This document shows positions 18,464 through 27,764 of a DNA stretch of 64,000 bases, piece by piece. A program made the translations under genes and the position numbers. Source of the stretch: Modestobacter sp. VKM Ac-2982. GTDB taxonomy: Bacteria; Actinomycetota; Actinomycetes; Mycobacteriales; Geodermatophilaceae. Position 1 is the stretch's first letter. The number at the start of each line of letters is the position of its first letter. The stretch spans positions 611,233 through 675,232 of the forward strand of contig NZ_JAPVBL010000003.1 of NCBI RefSeq assembly GCF_026967935.1, given 5' to 3'. The notes under the pieces are model-generated. The model saw only the letters and a list, made by a program, of their open reading frames with translations, had not been told where the DNA came from and searched no databases.

Positions 18464-21283
18464 GTGTCCGAAGCCACCGTCGACGTTGCCGACCTGCGCC
18501 CCTCCGGGGGTCCCACCGACCCGGACGACCGCACCGACGAGCCCTTGCGGGCCGACATCCGACTGCTGGGCCGAGTGCTCGGGGAGGTGATCGGCGAGCA
18601 GGCCGGCGCCGACGTCCTGGAGCTGGTCGAGGCCACCCGGGTCGAGGCCTTCCGGATCCGACGCTCCGAGGTGGGCCGCTCCGAGCTCGCCGACCGACTG
18701 GCCCAGCTCGACCTGCACGAGGCCAACCACGTCGTCCGGGCGTTCAGCCACTTCTCGCTGCTGGCCAACATCGCCGAGGACGTGCACCACGAGCGCCGCC
18801 GCCGGCACCACCGGCGGGAGGGCTCGCCCCCGCAGAAGGGGAGCCTGGCGGCGTCGCTGGACCTGCTGGACGAAGCCGGTCTCGACGGCGACACGGTGGC
18901 CCGTGAGCTGGCGGGCGCGCTCGTCGTCCCGGTGGTCACCGCGCACCCGACCGAGGTGCGCCGCCGGACGATCTCCCAGGTGCAGCAGCAGGTGACCGAC
19001 CTGATCCGGCAGCGGGACGACGCCGGGCCGTACGGGATCGACGAGCGGGCCTGGGCGGCGCACCTGTCCCGCGAGGTGCTCACCCTCTGGCAGACGGCGC
19101 TGCTCCGGCTGTCCCGGCTGCGGCTGGCCGACGAGATCGACGAGGCGCTGCGCTACTACGACCTGTCGCTGTTCGAGGTCGTCCCGGAGATCAACACCGA
19201 GCTCCGCCAGGCCCTGCGCGCGCGCTGGCCGGACGCCGACCTGCTGGCCACCCCGATGCTGCAGCCGGGTTCCTGGATCGGCGGTGACCGGGACGGCAAC
19301 CCGTTCGTCACCGCCGACGCCGTCCGCCGGGCGACCACCCGGCAGGCCGAGACGGCGCTGCGGCACCACCTCGCCGAGCTGATCTGCCTGGCCGACGAGC
19401 TGTCGATGTCCGACCGGCTGGTGACGCCGACCGACGAGCTGTACGCCCTGGCCGAGGCCTCCGGTGACGACTCCCCGTTCCGCGGGGACGAGCCCTACCG
19501 GCGGGCGCTGCGCGGGGTCTACCGGCGGCTGGCCGCGACCGCGCGGCGGGTGCTCGGCTCGGTGCCGGGGGAGGAGCCGGACGTCGACCTGCTGCCCTAC
19601 GAGCTGCCCGAGGAGCTGATCGCCGACCTCACGACGGTCGACGCCTCGCTGCGCAGCCACGGGGCGGGTGCGCTGGCCGACGACCGGCTGGCCCGGCTGC
19701 GCGACGCGGTGGAGGTCTTCGGCTTCCACCTGTGCGGGCTGGACATGCGGCAGAACTCCGCAGTGCACGAGGAGGTGCTGGGCGAGCTGCTGGCCTGGGC
19801 CGGGGTGTGCGAGGACTACGCCGCACTCGACGAGGCGGCCCGGGTCGAGCTGCTCACCGGCGAGCTGCAGCTGCGCCGGCCGCTGGTGCGCCCCGGCGCC
19901 GAGCTCTCCGAGCTGGCCCGCGGCGAGCTGGACCTCCTGGTGGCGGCCGCCGAGCAGGTGGCGCTGCTCGGCCCACGGGCGATCCCGAACTACGTGATCA
20001 GCATGTGCGAGTCGGTCAGCGACGTGCTGGAGGTCGCCGTCCTGCTCAAGGAGGTCGGGCTGCTCGACCCGGGCGCCCAGACTCCGGACGGTGGGGTCGG
20101 TCCCACCTGCTCGGTGGGCATCTCCCCGCTGTTCGAGACGATCGGCGACCTGCAGGCCGCCGGCACGATCCTGGCCGCGATGCTCGACCAGCCGCTGTAC
20201 CGGGCGCTGGTGGCCAACCGCGGCGACGACCAGGAGGTGATGCTCGGCTACAGCGACAGCAACAAGGACGGCGGCTACCTGGCCGCCAACTGGGCGCTGT
20301 ACCGGGCCGAGCTGGCGCTGGTCGAGGTCGCCCGCGCGAACGGCATCCGGCTGCGGCTGTTCCACGGCCGCGGCGGCACCGTCGGCCGGGGCGGCGGCCC
20401 CAGCTACGAGGCGATCCGGGCGCAGCCGCCGGGCTCGGTCGCCGGGGCGCTGCGGATCACCGAGCAGGGCGAGGTGATCGCGGCCAAGTACGCCTCACCC
20501 GACCTGGCCCGCCGCAACCTGGAGGCGCTGGTCGCGGCCACCCTGGAGTCGACGCTGCTGGACATCGAGGGCCTCGGCGCGGACGCCGAGGACGTCTACG
20601 CGCTGCTGGACGACCTGGCGGCGCGGGCCCAGGGCGCCTACCGGGCGCTGGTGCACGAGACACCTGGCTTCGTCGAGTGGTTCCGCGCCGCGACCCCGAT
20701 CCGGGAGCTGGCCGAGCTGAACATCGGCAGCCGGCCGCCGTCCCGCAAGGCCGGGGACAAGATCGCCGACCTGCGGGCGATCCCGTGGGTGTTCAGCTGG
20801 TCGCAGGCCCGAATCATGCTGCCCGGCTGGTACGGCACCGGGACGGCCCTGGAGTCCTGGGTCGACGGCTCGCCGGAGCGGCTGGCCCAGTTGCAGGACC
20901 TGCACCGGCGCTGGCCGTTCTTCCGCACCGTGCTGTCCAACATGGGGATGGTGCTGGCGAAGACCGACCTGGAGCTGGCCGCCCGGTACGCCGAGCTGGT
21001 GCCCGACGCGGAGCTGCGCGACCGGGTGTTCAGCCAGATCACCGCCGAGCACGAGCGGACGGTGCGGATGCTGCTGGCGGTCACCGGCGATGAGCAGCTG
21101 CTGGCCGACAACCCGTCGCTGGCCCGGTCGATCCGCAACCGGTTCCCCTACCTGGAGCCGCTGCACCACCTGCAGGTGGAGATGCTGCGCCGCCGCCGTG
21201 AGGGGGACGACGACGAGCTGGTGCGTCGCTGCATCCAGCTGTCGGTCAACGGCGTCGCCACCGCCCTGCGCAACAGCGGCTGA
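18464..21283 (+). CDS. ppc: Phosphoenolpyruvate carboxylase
   Basis: A 939-residue PEP carboxylase, the anaplerotic enzyme carboxylating PEP to oxaloacetate, complementing the citrate synthase in the window. Catalytic motifs are [13 protein letters not shown] (essential His), [33 protein letters not shown], and the glycine-rich loop [14 protein letters not shown]. The C-terminus, [14 protein letters not shown], has the usual buried inhibitor-binding tail. Length is normal. The start is GTG 18464 ([13 protein letters not shown]); the open frame upstream overlaps the divergent SMP-30 gene and is not coding. A very long perfect hairpin follows the stop. Confidence 0.97.
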   Translation: MSEATVDVADLRPSGGPTDPDDRTDEPLRADIRLLGRVLGEVIGEQAGADVLELVEATRVEAFRIRRSEVGRSELADRLAQLDLHEANHVVRAFSHFSLLANIAEDVHHERRRRHHRREGSPPQKGSLAASLDLLDEAGLDGDTVARELAGALVVPVVTAHPTEVRRRTISQVQQQVTDLIRQRDDAGPYGIDERAWAAHLSREVLTLWQTALLRLSRLRLADEIDEALRYYDLSLFEVVPEINTELRQALRARWPDADLLATPMLQPGSWIGGDRDGNPFVTADAVRRATTRQAETALRHHLAELICLADELSMSDRLVTPTDELYALAEASGDDSPFRGDEPYRRALRGVYRRLAATARRVLGSVPGEEPDVDLLPYELPEELIADLTTVDASLRSHGAGALADDRLARLRDAVEVFGFHLCGLDMRQNSAVHEEVLGELLAWAGVCEDYAALDEAARVELLTGELQLRRPLVRPGAELSELARGELDLLVAAAEQVALLGPRAIPNYVISMCESVSDVLEVAVLLKEVGLLDPGAQTPDGGVGPTCSVGISPLFETIGDLQAAGTILAAMLDQPLYRALVANRGDDQEVMLGYSDSNKDGGYLAANWALYRAELALVEVARANGIRLRLFHGRGGTVGRGGGPSYEAIRAQPPGSVAGALRITEQGEVIAAKYASPDLARRNLEALVAATLESTLLDIEGLGADAEDVYALLDDLAARAQGAYRALVHETPGFVEWFRAATPIRELAELNIGSRPPSRKAGDKIADLRAIPWVFSWSQARIMLPGWYGTGTALESWVDGSPERLAQLQDLHRRWPFFRTVLSNMGMVLAKTDLELAARYAELVPDAELRDRVFSQITAEHERTVRMLLAVTGDEQLLADNPSLARSIRNRFPYLEPLHHLQVEMLRRRREGDDDELVRRCIQLSVNGVATALRNSG

Positions 21284-21292
21284 GGGAGTCCG

Positions 21293-21341
21293 GGCACGCT
21301 TGTGCTCTGCTCACCACCAGTGAGCAGAGCACAAGCGTGCC
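21293..21341 (+). terminator. 22-bp perfect hairpin after ppc
   Basis: A perfect 22-bp stem (21293-21314 with 21320-21341) with a 5-base CACCA loop, 10 bases after the ppc stop. The stem is unusually long for an intrinsic terminator and is not very GC-rich for this genome. Confidence 0.75.
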
Positions 21342-21378
21342 GACGGGTGGACAGCCGCGCCGGATGGCGCAGCGGCGC

Positions 21379-22509
21379 TCAGCTGCGGGCGGCCTCGATG
21401 GCGGCGGCCAGCCGGCGGACGCCCTCGTCGACGTCGCCGGGCTGCACGGCCGAGTAGGCCAGCCGGAACGAGTTCTCCCCGCCCTCGAGCAGGAAGTCGG
21501 TGCCCGGCACGATCGCCACCCCACGGGCGGCGGCCTCGGCGGTGATCCGGGCGACGTCGTGGCCCTCACCCTCGGGCAGCGACACCCAGAGGAAGTACCC
21601 GCCCTCGGGACGGCGGAAGGTCGCCTGCGGCAGGTGCTCGCGCAGCGCGTCGTCCAGCAGCCCGACCCGCTCGGCCAGCGCCGACTTCACCCGCTCCAGC
21701 GCGGCCGGGAACCGCTCGCCCTGCAGGTAGGCGTACACCGTGCCCTGGGCGACCATGTTCGGCGCGATGTAGGTGTTGGTGGCCCGGACCTGGATCTTCT
21801 TGATCAGCGCCGGCGGCCCGACCAAGTAGCCCACCCGGATGCCCGGGCAGACCGTCTTGGAGAACGACGAGGCGTAGACGACGTGCTCGCTGGCCGCGCC
21901 GCCGTCCAGCTCCAGCATCCGCGGCAGCGGCTCCCCGCTGAACCGGATGTCGACGTACGGGTCGTCCTCGAACAGCACGAAGTCGTGCTCGCGGGCCAGC
22001 TCCAGCAGCCGCTCGCGCTTGGCCAGCGAGAGCGTGTAGCCGGCCGGGTTCTGGAAGTTGGGGATGACGTGCGCCAGCGTCGGCCGCAGCCCGCCGTCGA
22101 GCAGGGCGGCGAGCTCGTCGACGGAGATGCCGTCCTCCTCGAGCGTCACCAGGTGCACGTCGGCGCCGCGGTTGCGCAGCCCGAGCAGGGTGCGGTCGTA
22201 GGTGGGCCGCTCGGTCACCACCGCGGCGCCCGGCGTGGCCAGCTCGTCGAAGAGGAAGGCGTCGGCCTGCATCGAGCCGTTGGTCACCAACACGTGCTCG
22301 ACCGGGACGCCGTGCTTCTCGGCGATCCACGTCCGCAGCGGCACGTAGCCGACCGCCGTCCCGTAGCCGGTCATCCCGGCCGGGTCGGAGTCGAACGCGG
22401 CGACCGCGGCCTGCTTGAGCCCCTCGACGTCGACGATGTCGGTCGACGGAGCGCCGCGGGCGAAGGAGATCATCGTGGTGGCGGGCGAGGTCTGTGCTGA
22501 GCCGGTCAC
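21379..22509 (-). CDS. PLP-dependent aminotransferase, class I/II (2-aminoadipate aminotransferase-like)
   Basis: A 376-residue fold-type I aminotransferase like the LysN/ARO8 and MocR-core group. Visible parts are YGTAVGYVPLRTWIAEKHG, TNGSMQADAFLFDELATPG, IPNFQNPAGYTLS, EDDPYVDIRF (PLP-ring Asp), and the Schiff-base lysine in SSFSKTVCPGIRVGYLVGP. The C-terminal GENSFRLAYSAV holds the substrate-carboxylate Arg. There is no N-terminal winged-helix domain, so it is an enzyme, not a MocR regulator. GTG 22509 is the likely start; the alternative is an ATG 33 bases inside. Preferred substrate unknown. It is 34 bases from fprA on the same strand. Confidence 0.85.
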   Translation of the reverse strand: MTGSAQTSPATTMISFARGAPSTDIVDVEGLKQAAVAAFDSDPAGMTGYGTAVGYVPLRTWIAEKHGVPVEHVLVTNGSMQADAFLFDELATPGAAVVTERPTYDRTLLGLRNRGADVHLVTLEEDGISVDELAALLDGGLRPTLAHVIPNFQNPAGYTLSLAKRERLLELAREHDFVLFEDDPYVDIRFSGEPLPRMLELDGGAASEHVVYASSFSKTVCPGIRVGYLVGPPALIKKIQVRATNTYIAPNMVAQGTVYAYLQGERFPAALERVKSALAERVGLLDDALREHLPQATFRRPEGGYFLWVSLPEGEGHDVARITAEAAARGVAIVPGTDFLLEGGENSFRLAYSAVQPGDVDEGVRRLAAAIEAARS

Positions 22510-22543
22510 GAGACCGAGTCTGCCGTACCGCGCCACCCCCGGC

Positions 22544-23971
22544 TCAGCCCTCCTGCGCTGCCGCGGCGGCTCGGACGGCGTCCAGCAACTGCTGTCGGTC
22601 GTGCAGCGTGGTGCGGGCCCGGCCGTGGACGGCACCGAGGGCGATCTCGGCGGCGTCGATGGCCCGCCAGTCGGCCAGCAGCACGGGGTGCCCGCCGCGG
22701 GCGAGCAGGGTGTCGACCCAGTCGTCGTCCCCGCCGGGCGCCAGCACCCCGGCGGCGACGTCGGCCAGCAGCGAGGCGACGGTCTCCCGGGCGTCGTGCT
22801 TGTTGGTGCCGACGACGCCGGTCGGCCCCCGCTTGATCCACCCGGCCACGTACTCGCCCCGGCTGGCCTCGCCGTCGCGGAGCACCCGGCCGGCGTCGTG
22901 CGGCACGGTGCCTGCGGTCAGCGGCAGCCCCGGCAGCGGGTGCCCGCGGTAGCCGACCGAGCGCACCACCAGGTCGGCCGGGACGACGTCGAGCTCGCCG
23001 GTGCCCACCGCCCGGCCGTCCGCGTCGACCCGCGTGCGCTCCACCTCCACCCCGATGACCCGGTCCGTGCCGAGCAGGCGGACCGGGCGGGCGTGGAAGC
23101 GCAGCCGCACGCTCACCGCGCCGGGGGCGGCCTCGTGCCCGGCGTAGTCGGCGAGTGCGGCGAGGTTGCGGGCGACGTGCCGGTCCTCGGCGGCCAGCGC
23201 CGCGTCCCCGGCGTCGGTGAGGTCGGCTGGGTCGACCAGCACCGTCGCGGCGGCCAGGTGGCCCAGCTCGCGCAGCTCCTGGGTGGTGAAGCTGGCCTGT
23301 GCCGGGCCGCGGCGGCCGAGCACGGTGATCCGCTCGACCGGGGCGGCGGCCAGCGTGTCGAGCACGTGGTGCGGCATGTCGGTGGGGTGCAGCTCGGCGG
23401 GGGAGCGGGCGAGCACCCGGGCCACGTCGAGGGCCACGTTGCCCACGCCGACCACCACGACGTCCCGGGCCCGGGACACCAGCTCCTGGACCCGCGCCCG
23501 GTCGGCGTCGGGGTGCCCGCAGTACCAGGCGACGACGTCGGTGGCGGCCAGGCTGCCGGGAAGGTCCTCACCGGGGATGCCCAGCGTGCGGTCACCGGCC
23601 GCGCCGTAGGTGTAGACGACGGCGTCGACGTGCCGGCGGAGCTCGTCCAGGGCCAGGTCGGTGCCGATCTCCACGTTGCCGACGAAGCGCACCCGCTCGT
23701 GGTCCAGGGTGTGGTGCAGCGTCTCGCGCAGTGCCCGCATCTTCAGGTGGTCGGGGGCGATGCCGTGCCGCACCAGGCCGAACGGGGTGGGCAGCCGGTC
23801 GATCAGGTCGACGGCGACCGGGACGTCGTCCTGCCCGGCGAGGGCGTCGGCGGCGTAGATGCCCGCCGGTCCGGCACCGACGACGGCGACACGCAGCGGC
23901 CGTCCGGGCAGCGATCGGTCGGGCAGCGATCGGTCGGGCAGCGATCGGTCGGGCACAGTGGGTTCGGCCAC
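22544..23971 (-). CDS. fprA: Ferredoxin/flavodoxin-NADP reductase, FprA type
   Basis: A 475-residue adrenodoxin-reductase-like flavoenzyme that passes electrons between NADPH and ferredoxins, for example for P450s. The FAD-binding GxGxxG is in VAVVGAGPAGIYAADAL, followed by FDR-like LPTPFGLVRHGIAPDH. The NADP site is VVVVGVGNVALDVAR with VLGRRGPAQASFT, and the C-terminal GYVAGW-like block reads YVAGWIKRGPTGVVGTNK. GTG 23971 was chosen; it puts three copies of a 15-base repeat (peptide DRSLP) in the N-terminus. A start at the GTG of TVPDRS, further in, is also possible. M. tuberculosis FprA is the named relative. Confidence 0.9.
   Translation of the reverse strand: MAEPTVPDRSLPDRSLPDRSLPGRPLRVAVVGAGPAGIYAADALAGQDDVPVAVDLIDRLPTPFGLVRHGIAPDHLKMRALRETLHHTLDHERVRFVGNVEIGTDLALDELRRHVDAVVYTYGAAGDRTLGIPGEDLPGSLAATDVVAWYCGHPDADRARVQELVSRARDVVVVGVGNVALDVARVLARSPAELHPTDMPHHVLDTLAAAPVERITVLGRRGPAQASFTTQELRELGHLAAATVLVDPADLTDAGDAALAAEDRHVARNLAALADYAGHEAAPGAVSVRLRFHARPVRLLGTDRVIGVEVERTRVDADGRAVGTGELDVVPADLVVRSVGYRGHPLPGLPLTAGTVPHDAGRVLRDGEASRGEYVAGWIKRGPTGVVGTNKHDARETVASLLADVAAGVLAPGGDDDWVDTLLARGGHPVLLADWRAIDAAEIALGAVHGRARTTLHDRQQLLDAVRAAAAAQEG
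23906..23955. repeat. 15-base tandem repeat at the 5' end of fprA
   Basis: Three exact 15-base units (23906-23920, 23921-23935, 23936-23950) plus 5 bases of a fourth. In frame they encode repeated DRSLP pentapeptides just before the FAD-binding domain. Confidence 0.9.
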
Positions 23972-24052
23972 GCCCGCATCGTCGTCCCGATGGCGGGTAG
24001 GCGCCAGGGTGAACCCGGGCAGCCGTGCCCGACCACCGCTGAGGAGCCCTGC

Positions 24053-24364
24053 GTGTCCATCACGATCGTCGCCACCATCTCGCCCAAGCCCGGCCGCGCC
24101 GACGCCGTCCGGGAGGCGTTCACCGCCGCCGTCCCGAAGGTGCACGAGGAGCCCGGCTGTGAGCTGTACGCCCTGCACGAGGACGGCTACGGGTTCGTGA
24201 TGATCGAGCGCTGGGCGACCCAGGACGACGTCAAGGCGCACGGGGCCGGCGAGACGTTCAACCAGCTCACCGAGAGCGTCAAGGACGACCTGACCGAGCC
24301 GATCGGCGTCCGGCTGCTGCAGGCGGTGCCCGCCGGCGACGAGGCCAAGGGCGCCCTCCGCTGA
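24053..24364 (+). CDS. Antibiotic biosynthesis monooxygenase (ABM) domain protein
   Basis: A 103-residue ferredoxin-like dimeric alpha/beta-barrel protein of the ABM/YgiN type. It opens MSITIVATISPKPGRADAVREAF, has the usual HEEPGCELYALHED segment and a VMIERWATQDDVKAHGAGETF block. Members are quinol or polyketide monooxygenases without cofactor, or proteins of unknown role. GTG 24053 with GAGGAG 7 bases upstream. It is divergent from fprA and convergent with nei across a long hairpin. The specific substrate is not deducible. Confidence 0.85.
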   Translation: MSITIVATISPKPGRADAVREAFTAAVPKVHEEPGCELYALHEDGYGFVMIERWATQDDVKAHGAGETFNQLTESVKDDLTEPIGVRLLQAVPAGDEAKGALR

Positions 24365-24373
24365 AGGGGGCAT

Positions 24374-24423
24374 AGGAGGCTCTTCACCCGGTTTCGCGCC
24401 GCAGACCGGGTGAAGAGCCTCCT
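24374..24423. terminator. 19-bp perfect hairpin between ABM gene and nei
   Basis: A perfect 19-bp stem (24374-24392 with 24405-24423) and a 12-base loop between convergent genes; serves both directions. Confidence 0.75.
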
Positions 24424-24435
24424 GTGCCTCGTCCC

Positions 24436-25245
24436 CTAGACGGCCTGGCAGGTGGGGCACCAGAAGAGGTTGCGGCCGACCATGACCTCGCTGCGCACCT
24501 CGGTGCCGCAGATCCGGCAGGGCAGGCCCTGGCGGCGGTAGACGTAGTGCGCGTCCTCCCGGAGCGCCGGGCCGCGCCGGCGTTCGCGGTCGGCGCGCTC
24601 GGTGGTGACGATCCGGCCGGCCTTGACCCCGGCCTTCATCAGCGTCACCAGGTCGGCCCACAGCCGGTCCCAGAGCTGGGCGTCGACGTCCCGGCCCAGC
24701 CGGAAGGGACTCAGCCGCTGCCGGAACAGGACCTCGGCCCGGTAGACGTTCCCCACGCCGGCGAGCACGGCCTGGTCCATGAGCAGCTGGCCGATGGTGG
24801 TCCGGCTGCGGGAGATGCGGGCGAACGCCTTCGCCGGGTCCGACCGCCGGCGCAGCGGGTCCGGGCCCAGCCGGTCGAGGATCAACTGCACCTCGCCGTC
24901 GGTGATCAGGTCGCAGGCGGTGGCGCCGCGCAGGTCGGTCCACACGCCCTCGCCGTCCTCGCCCGGTCCCTCCCAGCGCATCCGCAGGGCGCCGCGGGGC
25001 GCGGGCGGCAGGCCGGTGCCGGAGGTGAACTTCCCGTAGAGCCCCAGGTGGACGTGCACGACGTCCGGGCCGAAGAAGGCGAACAGGTGCTTGCCGTAGG
25101 AGGTCACCTCGTCGAGCACCCGGCCGTCGAGCAGCTCGGCCTGAGCGGCGAAGCGGCCCTGTGGGCTGGTGACGTGCACCTCGCGGCCGGCGAACGCGGC
25201 CTGCTGCTCGCGGGCCAGCCGGAACAGGGTGTGGCCCTCAGGCAC
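24436..25245 (-). CDS. nei: Endonuclease VIII-like DNA glycosylase
   Basis: A 269-residue Fpg/Nei-family base-excision repair enzyme. The N-terminus after the start is PEGHT, giving the catalytic Pro1-Glu2 pair and the Nei-type third residue. The conserved Lys is in YGKHLF, the helix-two-turns-helix is at MDQAVLAGVGNVYRAEVLF, and the C-terminal zinc finger has CRIC and CPTC. Closest in pattern to mycobacterial Nei1 (Rv2464c), which removes oxidised pyrimidines. GTG start at 25245. The photolyase gene lies upstream on the same strand, separated by a 30-base perfect palindrome. Confidence 0.93.
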   Translation of the reverse strand: MPEGHTLFRLAREQQAAFAGREVHVTSPQGRFAAQAELLDGRVLDEVTSYGKHLFAFFGPDVVHVHLGLYGKFTSGTGLPPAPRGALRMRWEGPGEDGEGVWTDLRGATACDLITDGEVQLILDRLGPDPLRRRSDPAKAFARISRSRTTIGQLLMDQAVLAGVGNVYRAEVLFRQRLSPFRLGRDVDAQLWDRLWADLVTLMKAGVKAGRIVTTERADRERRRGPALREDAHYVYRRQGLPCRICGTEVRSEVMVGRNLFWCPTCQAV

Positions 25246-25320
25246 CGACGATCACGCCGCCCAGCTTCACCCGCGCGGGCCTCGTCCGCCACGACGGGCC
25301 CAGTGACCCAGCCGACACTG

Positions 25321-25350
25321 CTGGGGCCAAAGTCGCGACTTTGGCCCCAG
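25321..25350. repeat. Palindrome copy 3, perfect 30 bases
   Basis: A perfectly self-complementary 30-base element with the shared TCGCGACTTTGGCCCC core, 3 bases after the photolyase stop codon. The most exact member of the family in this window. Confidence 0.9.
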
Positions 25351-25353
25351 GGT

Positions 25354-26721
25354 CTAGCGGGCGCGGACGGCGGCGTAGCGGTCGAGGGACACCTGGCGCT
25401 CGTGGGCGTGGTCGACGACCGGCTCGGGGTAGCCGGCCGGGACGCCGCCGGGCGCCGTCCACGGCTCGTGCACGTGCCTGGGGTCCAGGTCACGCAGCTC
25501 GGGCACCCAGCGCTTCACGTAGGCGCCGTCCGGGTCGAACTTCTTGCCCTGGGTGATCGGGTTGAACACCCGGTAGTACGGCGAGGCGTCGGTGCCGGTG
25601 CCGGCGACCCACTGCCAGCCGTGGTTGTTGCTGGCCAGGTCGCCGTCGACGAGGTGCTGCATGAAGTACCGCGCGCCGCGGGTCCACTCCTGGTGCAGGT
25701 CCTTGACCAGGAACGAGGCGACGATCATCCGCACCCGGTTGTGCACGTAGGCCTCCCCGAGCAGCTGCCGCATCCCGGCGTCGACGATCGGGAAGCCGGT
25801 GCGGCCGGTCTCCCATGCGCGCACCAGCTCCTCGGCGTCCGGCCCGGAGTCGTAGCCCATGCCCTGCAGCTGCGGGTTCAGGTACTCCCGGGCCGAGTCG
25901 GGCTGGTGCCACAGGACGTCGGCGTAGAAGTCGCGCCAGGCCAGCTCGTCGGTGTAGCGGCGCACCGACTCCGAGCCCTGCTCGGCAGCCAGGTCGGCGA
26001 GCAGCGTCCGCGGGTGGATGCAGCCGTACTTCAGGTACGCCGACAGCCGGCTGGTCCCGTTGGTGCCGGGGCGGTCGCGGCCGGCGTCGTAGCCGAGCAG
26101 CCGTTCGTCCCGGAACCGGTGCCAGGCCTCCAGGGCCGCGGCCTCGCCGGCCGGGGGGAGCTGGACGTCGTCCAGGTCGGGCCGCGGCGGAGGCTCCTCG
26201 GAGCGCACGCCGTGCTGCCACGGGACCGGGTCGGGGCGGACGGCGGGGGAGTGCCAGCCGTGCTCGCGCCAGGCGCGGGCGAACGGGGTGAACACCCGGA
26301 ACGGCGTGCCGTCCCGCTTGACCACCCGGCCTGGCGCCACCGCGTACGGCGAGCCGGTGCGCACCAGCGGGACGTCGCCGAGTGCCCGCTCCACCGCCTG
26401 GTCGCGCCGCCGTCCGTACGGGCCGGCGTCGGCGGTGACGTGCACGCTCACCGCGTCCAGTTCGGCGACCAGCCGAGGGAGGACGGCGGCCGGGTCGCCG
26501 GTGCGCGTGACCAGGGCGCCGCCGGTCGAGGCGCCGAGCTCGGCCAGGCAGTCGAGCAGGAACCGCCGGCGCGGCTCGCCGGAGGGGCCGTAGAGCCGGT
26601 CGTCGAAGACGAAGACCGGGACGACGGCGCCCCCGAGCCCGGCGGCGTCGACGGCGGCGAGCAGGGCCGGGTGGTCGTCGAGGCGCAGGTCGCGGCGGAA
26701 CCAGAGCAGGGCGGTGGGCAC
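25354..26721 (-). CDS. phr: Deoxyribodipyrimidine photolyase
   Basis: A 455-residue class I photolyase/cryptochrome. It begins LLWFRRDLRLDDHPAL (antenna-binding domain) and carries the FAD-binding C-terminal domain with TSRLSAYLKYGCIHPR, WRDFYADVLWHQPDS, GFPIVDAGMRQL, VRMIVASFLVKDL and the hallmark DLASNNHGWQWVAGTGTDASPYYR. It should use blue light to split cyclobutane pyrimidine dimers. GTG start at 26721, TAG stop. Found together with Nei, UdgX and a dimer-glycosylase-like protein, it makes the window rich in DNA repair. A cryptochrome function cannot be ruled out by sequence alone. Confidence 0.94.
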   Translation of the reverse strand: MPTALLWFRRDLRLDDHPALLAAVDAAGLGGAVVPVFVFDDRLYGPSGEPRRRFLLDCLAELGASTGGALVTRTGDPAAVLPRLVAELDAVSVHVTADAGPYGRRRDQAVERALGDVPLVRTGSPYAVAPGRVVKRDGTPFRVFTPFARAWREHGWHSPAVRPDPVPWQHGVRSEEPPPRPDLDDVQLPPAGEAAALEAWHRFRDERLLGYDAGRDRPGTNGTSRLSAYLKYGCIHPRTLLADLAAEQGSESVRRYTDELAWRDFYADVLWHQPDSAREYLNPQLQGMGYDSGPDAEELVRAWETGRTGFPIVDAGMRQLLGEAYVHNRVRMIVASFLVKDLHQEWTRGARYFMQHLVDGDLASNNHGWQWVAGTGTDASPYYRVFNPITQGKKFDPDGAYVKRWVPELRDLDPRHVHEPWTAPGGVPAGYPEPVVDHAHERQVSLDRYAAVRAR

Positions 26722-26763
26722 CCGGTCGAGCCTAGGAAGCCCCCGCCGGCGCCGCTGGGTGGA

Positions 26764-27084
26764 TCAGCTGTGGGCGGGCGCCAGGCCGAAGGTGGGCCGG
26801 TCGGCCTCGGCGACGAGGTCCAGCTGCTCGGGGTGGTCGACCAGGTACTTGCGGATGAAGGAGCAGTAGGGGAGCACGTGCAGGCCGCGGTCGCGGGCGG
26901 CGCTGAGGACGGTGCCGACCAGCTGCGTCCCGAGGCCTCGGCCGCCCATCGCCGGGTCGATCTCGGTGTGCGGCAGGGTCATCACACCCTGGTCGACGTG
27001 GTAGCTGGCCAGGCCGACGACTCGCTCGCCGTCCCGGATCTCGAAGCGGCCCCGCTCGGGGACGTCGACGACCGTGATCTCCAT
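26764..27084 (-). CDS. GNAT-family N-acetyltransferase (short, YjdJ-like)
   Basis: A 106-residue minimal GNAT domain. The acetyl-CoA-binding motif is DPAMGGRGLGTQLV (Q/RxxGxG/A type), preceded by the beta strands VVDVPERGRFEIRDGERVVGLASYHV and followed by GLHVLPYCSFIRKYLVDHPEQLDLV. This short form, ending in a conserved YCSFIRKY-HPE block, is a family of unknown substrate related to COG2388. ATG 27084 is preceded by GGAGGTGGAG. It is transcribed away from the 680-base gene-free stretch, 42 bases ahead of phr. Confidence 0.88.
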   Translation of the reverse strand: MEITVVDVPERGRFEIRDGERVVGLASYHVDQGVMTLPHTEIDPAMGGRGLGTQLVGTVLSAARDRGLHVLPYCSFIRKYLVDHPEQLDLVAEADRPTFGLAPAHS

Positions 27085-27764
27085 CTGTGTTCTCCACCTC
27101 CCGCGCCTCCGGCGCCGTTGCCGGGGCTCGTACGTGCTGACACAAGGTAACGGTTGCGACACGGTGCCGCCCGCATCTCCTCCCACGCGTCGGGGACCCC
27201 ACAGGTTCCCGGTACCACGCCCACCACAGTCGTCGATGCGGCGATCGGCTCGGGCTGAATGGCACTCCGTCGGGTGCCACATGGAGATCTGATGACGATT
27301 CCATGACATTGCGGCAACACGATTCTCGGTTGCCTTCGGGTCGCGCTCCACTCCAAATACCCGCAGCTCAGGCTGGTGACACCTGCCTGACGGTGCCGAT
27401 CGCGACCATGCGGCGGAATTGTCGTTGTGCTGTTCGACACCCCATGCGCGTCACGACCGCATAACGGTGTTGCCGGATGGCCTGGAAGTGTCATTTGTGT
27501 CCATCAATTGCTGTTAGCGTCCTGCTCTGAGATGGGAGCGGGCCTGCCCGCCCCACCCCGGCTCGCTGACCGGCGCACCGCGACGTGCGTGCCGACGCCC
27601 CAGCGTCGTGGCCGGCGAGCTGCACCCGCGCCGCATGGCGTCCGCCCGAGGGGTGGTTCGCCCGGTGGCACGACACGGACAGGTGACGAGCGCTCCGCGG
27701 AGCTGCGCGCCCCTGTTCGTCGTGCCGTCAGGCCGGGGTCCTGTCCGCCGACGAGAGGTTGCCC
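27085..27764. other. 680-base gene-free stretch with the proVWX leader
   Basis: No convincing coding frame on either strand. The part from about 27120 to 27530 is visibly lower in GC than its surroundings. A candidate promoter (TTGTGT, then TAGCGT at about 27514-27519) would leave a ~240-base GC-rich 5' leader before proV. A short hairpin-forming TGGCAC/GTGCCA pair is at 27258-27277. No known riboswitch class was recognised. It must also hold the GNAT gene promoter on the other strand. Confidence 0.6.

Noticed and set aside
18269..20365. A 698-codon minus-strand frame opposite ppc
   Set aside because: Full-length PEP carboxylase on the other strand explains the region.
24424..27150. A 908-codon open frame on the plus strand
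   Set aside because: It is antisense to nei, phr and the GNAT gene, has biased His/Gly/Arg/Val-rich shadow composition and no domain; it results from high GC.
27520..27764. A known riboswitch (c-di-AMP, SAM or glycine class) in the proV leader
   Set aside because: No recognisable consensus core of these classes could be found by eye; left as an unknown leader.
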